Position numbers and translations under genes: made by a program. From Acidobacteriota bacterium (GTDB lineage: Bacteria; Acidobacteriota; Aminicenantia; UBA2199): a DNA stretch of 6,659 nt. Positions 1 through 6,258 of the stretch are shown here, piece after piece. A model generated the notes under the pieces. The model searched no databases. It had not been told where the DNA came from and saw only the letters and a program-made list of their open reading frames with translations. The DNA is taken from the NCBI GenBank assembly GCA_021817755.1, contig JAKAGC010000222.1:1-6659 (forward strand). Reading direction: 5' to 3'. Each line of letters starts with the position of its first letter. The first letter of the stretch is position 1.

Positions 1-32
1 TAAATTTATTGGGTATTTTTCTTTCAATATTT

Positions 33-3000
33 TTATCGAATTGAAATGATTATATTTTTCTCGATGATGTTCCCTTCGCTGTCTTGCATTAAAAATACAA
101 TATTGAAATCTCCGATAAACCCAGGACCTGGCTGCCAGTAAAAAATACCGTTTTTTATATCTAATGTAGAACCTACCGGAAGTGCCCTGAACTCGTCTCC
201 TATTTTCATATAACCATCCACCAGAGTCAACGTGTCTTCAGAATGGATTCCTTCCATCGGCTTTATTTCTATCCGTTGCAAGGGTTGAATTGTTTTTTGC
301 TCTATCATTGAATTTGTACCTCCCGCAGGCAAAACCCTTTTTGAAAAAAGGGTTCTGCACTCCCCAAAACTTTTGGTAATGCTTGACTCTAATTGTGAAT
401 CATTTTGAATGGTAAAAAAGCGACTGCCAATTCCATTTTCATTGCCTGCATTGTCAATTACTGACCAACTTATAGTATGAAGTCCATCTTCATAATTGTT
501 GGTGTTAAAGTATAAATACCCACCTGCTCCATTACTATTGACATACCCGAGAAATAAAGTAGCGACATCAACCCGGTATTGATTATATACAACATGGCCG
601 ACTGGTTTTCCATCTATGAAAGCAATAATAGTGGAACCGTCTGTGGGTATGGCATTGGGATATGGAGTCAATACCCATCCGAAATTAACATAAGAGGAAC
701 CGGAAGCATTTCCCCCCTGTGTAGGGGTATCGATTGCGCCGAATGGCCGCTTTTCATGCGCATTATCACAGGTAATAATTTTCTCACCCAATGTGGTTTC
801 GTTCCCCTCAATATCGTAAGCTTTGGCAACGAGTGTAAATATGCCGTTTCCATTATTGGGAAGGAAATTGGATAAAAGCATGTACCCCCATCCGGCTCTA
901 TAATTGTACGGATAATCAGGAAAAGCTATCTCGACATCAGGCCGGGCCCCTTCGACAAAAATTGCATCTCCGACATATACTAAACTATCACCACTTTCTC
1001 CCGGGATCGTTTTACGGAAAATCTTTACGGCTGTACTCTCTATATCATCCAGAACCCATCCTGTTACAGGAATACTACCATTGGCTGTACCTCCATCTTG
1101 AGGCGTGGAAAATTCACCGAAAGGTACGGTACCGGTGGTGTTAATATTAAGTGTAACTGTAATGAACCTTGGCGAATTATCTGCGGTTGAATCGCTAATT
1201 GCTACGGAACCGGTATATGTTCCGGTATTTAATCCATTGATATCTACACTCACTGAGATGGTCCGGTTTCCTGTCCCGGAATTAGGAGTAACATGAAGCC
1301 AGGATTGATTTGGAGTTGCTGTCCAATTCAAGGTGCCTCCTCCAGTATTGGAAATACGAACAGCTTGTGCCGAAGTGGTTCGCCCAGGCTGGCCTGCGAT
1401 ACCTCTAAAATTAAGAGTCTCCCTGCTTAAGAAAATAGTAGGTGCTGCAGTTATAATAGAAAACACTGAATCTGAATCATCACAGACCCCAGTACCGGAA
1501 ACCTGAATCTTATAACTATTACTGTTATTGACTGAGTAAGGAATTTTCCAGGAGTACGAACCGGAAGAAGCAGATGCAGTACCGATATTCATGACTGCTT
1601 CCCCGTTTTTCATTAAGTAAATAGATACTTTCCCTGTAACACCGGAAGAGGTCCATTTTATGGCATGAGTGGAACCGGCATACCATGATTCGCCACCATT
1701 GGGAGAAGTAACGGTTAATGAGGGAGCAGGTGCTTCCGATTGTTTAAGAATGATGAATTTCCCAGTATCTCCTCCAACCAGGTAAACGTAGTTTCCGACA
1801 ACTTTAACATCTGTTACGTAAATATTTGTGGAATAATTACCAGCAAAAACAGGAACATAAGGATTTGTAAAATCGTAAACATACAAACCGTTTTCTCCAT
1901 CCGCTACATATACATAATGTTTTGATGCAAATAGATGACAGGGTGAACCGGGTACTGCAATACTCCCTGCCCAAAGAGCAGTTCCGGAAGCGCTTACATC
2001 CATAGACACAATTTTCCACGTTTGGGATTTATTACTATACATGGCGTTATAAATGACTGAATAAACAGGATCGGCACACATCCAGGAGAATTGGACATCT
2101 TCCCAATAGGTGGTTCTAATAGGGTCAGACGGAATGCTAAGATCGAAAATCTCGAAACCGGGCCCTTCATTTATATATAGGTAATCTTCTTTAATGGCGA
2201 GACCTTTCCCGCAGCATGCACGACTGGAAGTGATGTAAACGGGGTTTGATAAATCGGAAAAATCGAAAAGGGCGAATCCATCATCACTGTCGGAAACATA
2301 TGCATAATGATCTATAATAGCGACATCCCAATCCTCATCGATGATATATTTCCCGATCTCGAATAATTGTACAGGACTATAAGGATTGGAAATATCGACA
2401 GCTCTGAAACCGCGTCCCGCAAGGAAGATATGATTGCCTACCAATTGGCTTCCAAGCCCGTCTATCGAGGTGTTACTACTAATGAAATATGAATTTGATG
2501 GATTTGAAATATTGAAAACATCCATAGAAGTCCCGATTGTGTAAGCATAATTGCCTGATACTTCTATTGCATTCGGAGCCCCTGAATGATCATATATTCC
2601 AATTATATATGGGGAAGATGAATTAGAAATATTTACGATTTGTAATCCTTCATCACTGCTCGGTAGATATGCATAATTACCGGATACCGTCAATCCATAA
2701 TTATATTGCGATGGGGTACATGTACCTAGTAATACGGGACTAAGTGGATTTGCCAAAGAAAAAACTCTGAATACTCCTCCATTTTCTCTGACATATAAAG
2801 TGGAACCCACTATATTCATATTTGCCGGCGCTCTGGTTCCTACCCTATATCTTCCCGCATAAACCGGATTGGAAGGCGTTGATATATCTACTATATGAAG
2901 GTATTCTGTACTTTCTCCTATAATAACATAATTACCTGTTATAACGGCGCAATTAGGATAAAAACTATGCGGAGAAGAATAGCTATATGAACTCACTTTA

Positions 3001-3584
3001 GTTGGAGAAGCGAGATTTGATATATCGATGATTTCGATGTTAAACGTCCATGTGGTTACCATGTAATTCCCAGAGACATAAATAGAACCGCAAATATATC
3101 CGTTTCCGGTGTAAGTACTGAGGAGTTGTGGTGACCTTGGATTAGCTAAACTATAAATAGAAATCCCGCCACCAAAAGATGAAGCATAAAGATATTGTCC
3201 GAAAAGCCATAATTTAACTGGAATGGAAGTACCTATTTGCCCGATTCTATTCGGAGATGCCGGATTTGATATATCGATAACTTGTAATGGGTCGGATTCA
3301 TTTGTAGTGTAGGCGTAATTTCCATATACTTCTACATTTCTGGTAAGTTTGGGTAATAAGCAATTTCCAACTTTGATCGAATTGGATGGATTGGATATAT
3401 TGAGAATATCCAATCCAGCTCCTGAAGCAGCGCAATAGGCATAGTTTCCTTTTACTGCGACATCAAAATAACAGCCGGTTCCCCATTCGAAAATCTTATT
3501 AAATGTCAGTGTTCCCCCATAGTTGATTCCGGTGAATAATCCCACTATAATTATTAATACGATGCATATTTTACCTTTTGTCAT
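33..3584 (-). CDS. Giant secreted mosaic protein: LVIVD beta-propeller(s) plus Kre9-like, BACON-like and Ig-like domains
   Basis: The 1183-residue product starts with a signal peptide (K3, K5, then a hydrophobic stretch to about residue 20). Residues about 35-615 hold 13-14 repeats of roughly 40-45 residues. Each pairs a 'GNYAY' strand with an 'IDISNPxSP' strand, the signature of LVIVD beta-propeller repeats. Residues 621-710 begin SPNGGESW and resemble the Kre9/Ser-Thr-rich beta-sandwich family. Residues 715-815 resemble a BACON/Ig-like domain (ISNTGGGTLNW, then SWLHVTPNSGTG). Residues 822-940 and 947-1060 are two related Ig-like modules, each with a proline-phenylalanine-glycine start and a GW(V)L motif. 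Residues about 1118-1183 form a last Ig-like module with GIFYWQPGPGFIGDF. There is no LPXTG motif or obvious catalytic motif. The ATG follows a GAGAGGT ribosome binding site by 5 nt. Export is well supported. A role in surface adhesion or carbohydrate/protein binding is inference; the ligand is unknown. The stop lies 32 bases from the window edge and I see no terminator there. Confidence 0.93.
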   Translation of the reverse strand: MTKGKICIVLIIIVGLFTGINYGGTLTFNKIFEWGTGCYFDVAVKGNYAYCAASGAGLDILNISNPSNSIKVGNCLLPKLTRNVEVYGNYAYTTNESDPLQVIDISNPASPNRIGQIGTSIPVKLWLFGQYLYASSFGGGISIYSLANPRSPQLLSTYTGNGYICGSIYVSGNYMVTTWTFNIEIIDISNLASPTKVSSYSYSSPHSFYPNCAVITGNYVIIGESTEYLHIVDISTPSNPVYAGRYRVGTRAPANMNIVGSTLYVRENGGVFRVFSLANPLSPVLLGTCTPSQYNYGLTVSGNYAYLPSSDEGLQIVNISNSSSPYIIGIYDHSGAPNAIEVSGNYAYTIGTSMDVFNISNPSNSYFISSNTSIDGLGSQLVGNHIFLAGRGFRAVDISNPYSPVQLFEIGKYIIDEDWDVAIIDHYAYVSDSDDGFALFDFSDLSNPVYITSSRACCGKGLAIKEDYLYINEGPGFEIFDLSIPSDPIRTTYWEDVQFSWMCADPVYSVIYNAMYSNKSQTWKIVSMDVSASGTALWAGSIAVPGSPCHLFASKHYVYVADGENGLYVYDFTNPYVPVFAGNYSTNIYVTDVKVVGNYVYLVGGDTGKFIILKQSEAPAPSLTVTSPNGGESWYAGSTHAIKWTSSGVTGKVSIYLMKNGEAVMNIGTASASSGSYSWKIPYSVNNSNSYKIQVSGTGVCDDSDSVFSIITAAPTIFLSRETLNFRGIAGQPGRTTSAQAVRISNTGGGTLNWTATPNQSWLHVTPNSGTGNRTISVSVDINGLNTGTYTGSVAISDSTADNSPRFITVTLNINTTGTVPFGEFSTPQDGGTANGSIPVTGWVLDDIESTAVKIFRKTIPGESGDSLVYVGDAIFVEGARPDVEIAFPDYPYNYRAGWGYMLLSNFLPNNGNGIFTLVAKAYDIEGNETTLGEKIITCDNAHEKRPFGAIDTPTQGGNASGSSYVNFGWVLTPYPNAIPTDGSTIIAFIDGKPVGHVVYNQYRVDVATLFLGYVNSNGAGGYLYFNTNNYEDGLHTISWSVIDNAGNENGIGSRFFTIQNDSQLESSITKSFGECRTLFSKRVLPAGGTNSMIEQKTIQPLQRIEIKPMEGIHSEDTLTLVDGYMKIGDEFRALPVGSTLDIKNGIFYWQPGPGFIGDFNIVFLMQDSEGNIIEKNIIISIR

Positions 3585-3622
3585 GGTTTACCTCTCAAAA
3601 AAAAACAGTAATTTAAAAGTAT

Positions 3623-3636
3623 TAGCACGAATGCTA
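3623..3636 (-). repeat. Short hairpin with UUCG loop upstream of the mosaic gene
   Basis: On the coding (minus) strand the sequence is TAGCA-TTCG-TGCTA, a perfect 5-bp stem closing a UUCG tetraloop in RNA. The loop is closed by A-U rather than the especially stable C-G pair. It lies about 38-52 bases before the ATG, downstream of the only candidate -10, so it would sit in the mRNA leader and might affect stability or translation. Chance occurrence is possible. Confidence 0.35.
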
Positions 3637-3650
3637 TATTTTGAAAAGCA

Positions 3651-3670
3651 AATTTCATACCAGTGAAATT
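3651..3670. repeat. Perfect 7-bp inverted repeat with 6-nt spacer (operator-like dyad)
   Basis: The arms are AATTTCA (3651-3657) and TGAAATT (3664-3670), exact reverse complements separated by six bases. It lies 67-86 bases upstream of the mosaic gene's ATG. It could be a binding site for a dimeric regulator or, if transcribed, a weak hairpin. No cognate regulator gene is in the window, and AT-rich dyads of this size are not rare. Confidence 0.4.
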
Positions 3671-3766
3671 CCTTTGTATATTTTTTATTTAATTGCAGGG
3701 TATAAGCACTTTTCTACTATTTAGATTCCTGACAGTTTTCTCCGGTATATAAACTTATAAAAATTG

Positions 3767-3772
3767 ATTATA
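3767..3772 (-). promoter_or_regulatory. Candidate -10 element (TATAAT) for the mosaic protein gene
   Basis: The minus strand reads TATAAT exactly, about 195 bases upstream of the mosaic gene's ATG. The hexamers at suitable -35 spacing are poor (CTCTTG at 17 bp, CTTGCA at 15 bp) and there is no TG extension. In DNA this AT-rich a perfect hexamer can arise by chance. If it is used, the leader would be about 176 nt and would contain both dyads listed below. Confidence 0.25.
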
Positions 3773-3897
3773 AACTTTGTTTATGTCTGCAAGAGTATCA
3801 TTTTATCTTAATTTTAGGGATTACTCAGGATTTTATGCGGTATTCTTTTTAGAGAATAGAAAAGATAATATAAGTAATAAGTAGAGAAAGATGCTGA

Positions 3898-4368
3898 TTA
3901 AGTATATCTTGCCAGGAAGGCATTAAGGCCTTCGCTGTGTGCTTTATCTCCACTTTCCAGGTTTTCCATCAATTGTTTTAAACCGGCATCCGTTACTTCC
4001 ACGAATAATGTGTGATGTTTATTTTCCATATCTTTTTCCAATTCTGCAATTATCTGGATAATTCGTTGAGGAGTGAGTATATCGGCATTTTGCAGGAAGT
4101 AGGTGTTCACATCTTCTATTTTTTTTAGTGTTTCTGCTAAGATGGATTCTGCATCCGGCTTTTCAAGGAAGAAATCATGGGCTTCAAAAAAGAGATTTTT
4201 AAACATCTCCACTCGCTTTTCGTGGATTTTTTCTTCTTCGGATAAGGTTTTCAGGAACTGTGCGAGATCAGGATATTGGTGAGCGATCCGGGTGGAAAGA
4301 GTAGAATAAAGACGAGCAGCTTCGCTTTCTGCTTTCTTTAATTGGGAAAAAATCGAATATAAACCCAT
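3898..4368 (-). CDS. Ferritin-like (rubrerythrin-type) four-helix protein, no rubredoxin domain
   Basis: The 156-residue product is entirely amphipathic helical and resembles the ferritin-like domain of rubrerythrins, which bind a di-iron centre and usually act in peroxide or iron handling. Candidate ligands fall on four helices: E14/E16 in helix 1, the E46-x-x-H49 motif in helix 2 (SEEEKIHEKR), E109/E111/E115 in helix 3, and D141-x-x-H144 in helix 4 (SGDKAHSEG). The last replaces the usual ExxH by DxxH. There are no cysteines, so no rubredoxin electron-transfer domain, and no signal peptide, so it should be cytoplasmic. Length fits a lone ferritin-like domain. The ATG follows GGAGG (4379-4383) by 10 nt and a good promoter lies just upstream, so it appears to be its own transcription unit. 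It could be a rubrerythrin-like peroxidase, an iron sensor, or a non-catalytic ferritin-like protein; the sequence does not decide. Confidence 0.85.
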   Translation of the reverse strand: MGLYSIFSQLKKAESEAARLYSTLSTRIAHQYPDLAQFLKTLSEEEKIHEKRVEMFKNLFFEAHDFFLEKPDAESILAETLKKIEDVNTYFLQNADILTPQRIIQIIAELEKDMENKHHTLFVEVTDAGLKQLMENLESGDKAHSEGLNAFLARYT

Positions 4369-4410
4369 AATATAGTAACCTCCGATTTTTATATTTCGAG
4401 TCGTTATTCC

Positions 4411-4440
4411 ATTATATCATGAAATAAATGATAGTGTATA
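4411..4440 (-). promoter_or_regulatory. Sigma-70-type extended -10 promoter of the ferritin-like gene
   Basis: Minus-strand reading gives a -35 match TATACA (4435-4440, four of six consensus bases), an 18-bp spacer and a perfect TATAAT (4411-4416) preceded by TGA, an extended -10. The start of transcription would be near 4404, leaving a leader of about 36 nt that carries the GGAGG site. It lies downstream of the terminator of the preceding operon, so the ferritin-like gene should be transcribed independently. Confidence 0.65.
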
Positions 4441-4504
4441 GAATAAAATATTTATAATATATAATGGGGTTTAAATCCTATGAGAAGGTATTTTAAGAAA
4501 TTAT

Positions 4505-4552
4505 AAAAAAAAACCCCAATCCTTTAGGGCAAAAAACCCAGGAGGATTGGGG
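4505..4552 (-). terminator. Strong intrinsic terminator closing the two-gene secreted cassette
   Basis: Perfect 10-bp arms CCCCAATCCT (4514-4523) and AGGATTGGGG (4543-4552) face each other, with a possible further GGG/CCC pairing inside the loop (4527-4529 with 4537-4539). In minus-strand direction the stem is followed at once by a T9 run (complement of the A9 at 4505-4513). It starts 25 bases after the stop of the 153-residue gene. The opposite strand lacks a comparable T-run after the stem, so it is directional. Confidence 0.92.
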
Positions 4553-4577
4553 CTGTTATTTATTGGGTGGGTTTTAC

Positions 4578-5039
4578 TTACTTTTGAGTTTTAATTACAT
4601 TTACCAGGGTTTGATCGATTATACCCTGTTCCTCTGCCAATTGGATCAGGTAGTTTTCGAGTTCGGTAGCAAAATCATCCAGAATATATTGAGTGGCGTT
4701 TTTATTGTTCAATTCCACTTTGGAGTGACGAACGATGAAAGATTCGGTTTCAGTCATCATATCGGATGTGTTTTCCACCAGTATACCTTGATAACCGAGG
4801 ACAGATGGAGAAATGGTTAATCCATTGCATTTTTCTGTATTCGGCATTTTAGAAAGGGTACCGGAAATGTGAGAAATAATGGTTTCGTCTTTAATGGTGA
4901 AAGTCGGATTCGTACGACCGGAGAAGATCATGATGGTGACGGTTAATCCTTTGGTGGGTTTTACAGTTTCCTGGGCATCCATCATCAAACCTGAACTAAT
5001 CATTAAAATAACGGCTAAAATAGTAATAAAGTGTTTCAT
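4578..5039 (-). CDS. Small secreted protein of unknown function with SGRTNP motif
   Basis: The 153-residue product has a clear signal peptide: K2, a hydrophobic core of residues 4-19, and a likely cut near DA22-Q23. The mature part starts with a predicted beta region, residues 31-40 (GLTVTIMIFS), running into SGRTNP (40-45), then a helix-like stretch (51-65), a strand with LGYQGILV (81-88), and a C-terminal acidic amphipathic helix (about 120-150). A single cysteine (C71) remains in the mature protein, so it has no internal disulfide. I have an impression of similar unassigned exported proteins carrying an SGRxNP motif, but cannot name a family. The ATG has an ideal AAGGAGG site 8 nt upstream. 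It follows the ChW-repeat gene by 23 bp and is closed by a strong terminator, so the two are surely cotranscribed. A partner, chaperone, inhibitor or substrate role relative to the upstream protein is conjecture from the pairing alone. Confidence 0.85.
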   Translation of the reverse strand: MKHFITILAVILMISSGLMMDAQETVKPTKGLTVTIMIFSGRTNPTFTIKDETIISHISGTLSKMPNTEKCNGLTISPSVLGYQGILVENTSDMMTETESFIVRHSKVELNNKNATQYILDDFATELENYLIQLAEEQGIIDQTLVNVIKTQK

Positions 5040-5047
5040 TTATAATT

Positions 5048-5054
5048 CCTCCTT
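5048..5054 (-). promoter_or_regulatory. Consensus ribosome binding site in the 23-bp junction of the secreted cassette
   Basis: The minus strand reads AAGGAGG, 8 nt before the ATG of the 153-residue gene and inside the only 23 bp separating it from the upstream stop. It fixes the start codon and, with no room for a promoter, supports cotranscription with independent strong initiation. It is a closer match to consensus than the AAAGGAG (6004-6010) of the first gene. Confidence 0.8.
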
Positions 5055-5062
5055 TTTCCAGG

Positions 5063-5995
5063 TTACCGGATATTGGCATTACCTTCTCCCTGGTTGACAT
5101 TGGAGCAAGTCAGGAAGTAGCCGCAGAAAATAGTATAGTTGCCACGATCTGCGGTTTCGGGGTTTGTAATGATGTTCCCGGAGTTATCGAGGTTGGTTGC
5201 AGCGGTTGAACCGGGTTTGTGTGTCCAGAGACCGTTGCTATCCTGTCTGTACCAGTGATAATCGGTACCGGGCCAGATAACCATAGCGATTTTGGTTTTT
5301 CCATCCGGAGGAATAGCGTCGGCAGTAGTGGTTTCGAGACCGTCAGCAATAGCACCATTGGTTACTTCGAGACAATCGATGCTGGAATACATATCGCCGC
5401 CTGCACGTCCGGGTTGGGCGAATGTGTCGGTACGTCTATTATTGGAATAGTTGTAGCAGTTGTTATTTTTCTGAATAATGCTGTTATCATTCCAATAGAT
5501 GGGATAATAGGGAGGAGTGCTGCAAACAATGGATTCGAAATATTTAACTTCGTAAGCATCGCAACGTTTTCCTCTTGAATCGTAACCGGCAGTTTGACCA
5601 TTAAACATCCAGGGCAGCCAACCGTCTTTTGAATCATAAACACGGTATTTAACAGTATTACCGGGGTTCGAATTCAGTAATCGAATCTCGATAGCTGCTA
5701 TCTGTTTGTTCTGATCTGTGATCCCGCTGGTGTTTCCACCGGTTACCCAGGATTGCCATCCGCTTCCTGAGACATAAGTACGATATTCGACATCTAACGG
5801 AAGATAGGCGGAGTTCAGTAAAACCTGAATTGCTTCCAATTTGTATCCAATCGTTCCGGAGGTCTGACCGTCGAAAACCCATGCCTGCCAGCCTGCTACG
5901 TAGGCGCGGTACGTAACATCAAACGCTTCTAATGAATTCCCTACAAAAAAGAACACTACCAGGGAAATCACGATAAAAAGTTTTTTTAGTGACAT
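5063..5995 (-). CDS. Secreted protein: three ChW-like repeats plus unassigned possible Cys/His enzyme domain
   Basis: The 310-residue product has a signal peptide (K4, K5, hydrophobic core, likely cut after SLEA24). Three repeats follow at about 27-60, 69-107 and 115-152, each built as V-x-Y-R-x-Y, then GWxxW, G-x-T-(S/A)-G and a strand such as EAIQVLL. This matches the ChW (clostridial hydrophobic W) repeat pattern, linked in Clostridia to surface or extracellular proteins. The C-terminal part, about 160-310, is a different domain: NNNCYNYSNN (177-186, C180), TFAQPGRAGG (191-200), a hydrophobic strand IAMVIWPG, DYHWYR (245-250, H247) and WTHKPG (257-262, H259). A Cys at a helix start followed by a strand and His recalls NlpC/P60- or papain-like hydrolases, but I cannot assign a family. 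Cysteines 145, 158, 180, 208, 291 and 297 could equally form disulfides. AAAGGAG lies 8 nt before the ATG. It is the first gene of a two-gene operon. Confidence 0.88.
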   Translation of the reverse strand: MSLKKLFIVISLVVFFFVGNSLEAFDVTYRAYVAGWQAWVFDGQTSGTIGYKLEAIQVLLNSAYLPLDVEYRTYVSGSGWQSWVTGGNTSGITDQNKQIAAIEIRLLNSNPGNTVKYRVYDSKDGWLPWMFNGQTAGYDSRGKRCDAYEVKYFESIVCSTPPYYPIYWNDNSIIQKNNNCYNYSNNRRTDTFAQPGRAGGDMYSSIDCLEVTNGAIADGLETTTADAIPPDGKTKIAMVIWPGTDYHWYRQDSNGLWTHKPGSTAATNLDNSGNIITNPETADRGNYTIFCGYFLTCSNVNQGEGNANIR

Positions 5996-6074
5996 ATATC
6001 TTTCTCCTTTTAGGTATGAGTATACAACTTTTATCCTATGTCACTGGTGGTTGGTATAATATAAGGTATTAATT

Positions 6075-6105
6075 CGATCGTTTTATCTGATCGGTCCAAA
6101 CGGAC
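6075..6105 (-). repeat. Two adjacent short dyads in the cassette leader
   Basis: CGATC (6075-6079) pairs with GATCG (6089-6093) around a 9-nt loop, and immediately next to it GTCC (6094-6097) pairs with GGAC (6102-6105) around a 4-nt loop. Both would be in the 5' leader of the secreted cassette mRNA if the promoter at 6140-6168 is used. They could form tandem small hairpins or a DNA-level operator. No known riboswitch core is recognised, and stems of 4-5 bp are weak evidence. Confidence 0.25.
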
Positions 6106-6139
6106 AAATATGGGGTGATATTGCCTGAAGGGAGATGAA

Positions 6140-6168
6140 AGTTTAACACTGTTAGGGGTTAATGTCAA
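6140..6168 (-). promoter_or_regulatory. Sigma-70-type promoter of the secreted two-gene cassette
   Basis: The minus strand reads a perfect TTGACA (6163-6168), a 17-bp spacer and TAAACT (6140-6145, four of six consensus bases) preceded by TGT, which provides an extended -10. Transcription would start near 6133, giving a leader of about 138 nt before the ATG at 5995. It is the best -35/-10 pair found in the gap and points at the cassette. An 11-nt palindrome overlaps the -10 and spacer. Confidence 0.65.
6144..6154. promoter_or_regulatory. Operator-like 11-nt palindrome over the cassette promoter
   Basis: TAACA-C-TGTTA is a perfect 5-bp inverted repeat around one central base. It overlaps two bases of the predicted -10 (6140-6145), the TG extension and part of the spacer, the usual place for a repressor site. 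No transcription factor gene is in the window, so the binder is unknown, and chance cannot be ruled out for a site this short. Confidence 0.35.
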
Positions 6169-6258
6169 TAGAAAATACGAAAAATTTTGCCTTTTATAAG
6201 TAAGAAAAATAATAGTAATCCTGGGTAATAATTTTATCATCAGAGAATTTAACTTCCA

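Larger units (their letters stand above)
3585..3897 (-). other. Gene-free AT-rich leader upstream of the mosaic protein gene
   Basis: This 313-base gap separates the ferritin-like gene's stop from the mosaic gene's ATG. I see no credible ORF, tRNA or other structured RNA. It contains, reading toward the mosaic gene, an AT-rich 6-bp dyad (TATTCT at 3841-3846, AGAATA at 3853-3858), a lone TATAAT match (3767-3772), a 7-bp inverted repeat (3651-3670), a 5-bp hairpin (3623-3636), a T9 tract on the coding strand (3597-3605) and the GAGAGGT ribosome binding site (3590-3596). The 3841-3858 dyad is not followed by a T-run on the minus strand, so it does not look like an intrinsic terminator for the ferritin-like gene. 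Read-through into the mosaic gene therefore cannot be excluded. Confidence 0.6.

Noticed and set aside
579..875. 98-codon plus-strand open frame
   Set aside because: It is antisense to the Ig-like part of the mosaic gene and has no recognisable features.
2990..3280. Repeated DNA words (for example GATTTGATATATCGAT) as a possible direct-repeat array or CRISPR
   Set aside because: They are codons for the recurring DISN motif of the LVIVD protein repeats, with irregular spacing and no conserved spacers.
3841..3858. 6-bp dyad downstream of the ferritin-like gene as an intrinsic terminator
   Set aside because: The stem is all AT except one pair and is not followed by a T-run on the minus strand.
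4563..4820. 85-codon plus-strand open frame
   Set aside because: It is antisense to the small secreted protein gene, starts within its downstream region, and lacks any supporting signal.
5219..5578. 119-codon plus-strand open frame
   Set aside because: It is antisense to the ChW-repeat gene, which has a signal peptide, repeats and a ribosome binding site; the reverse frame is a shadow.
5362..5643. 93-codon minus-strand open frame inside the ChW-repeat gene
   Set aside because: It is an alternative frame of the same strand with no ribosome binding site; I found no sign of a frameshift because the main frame is intact throughout.
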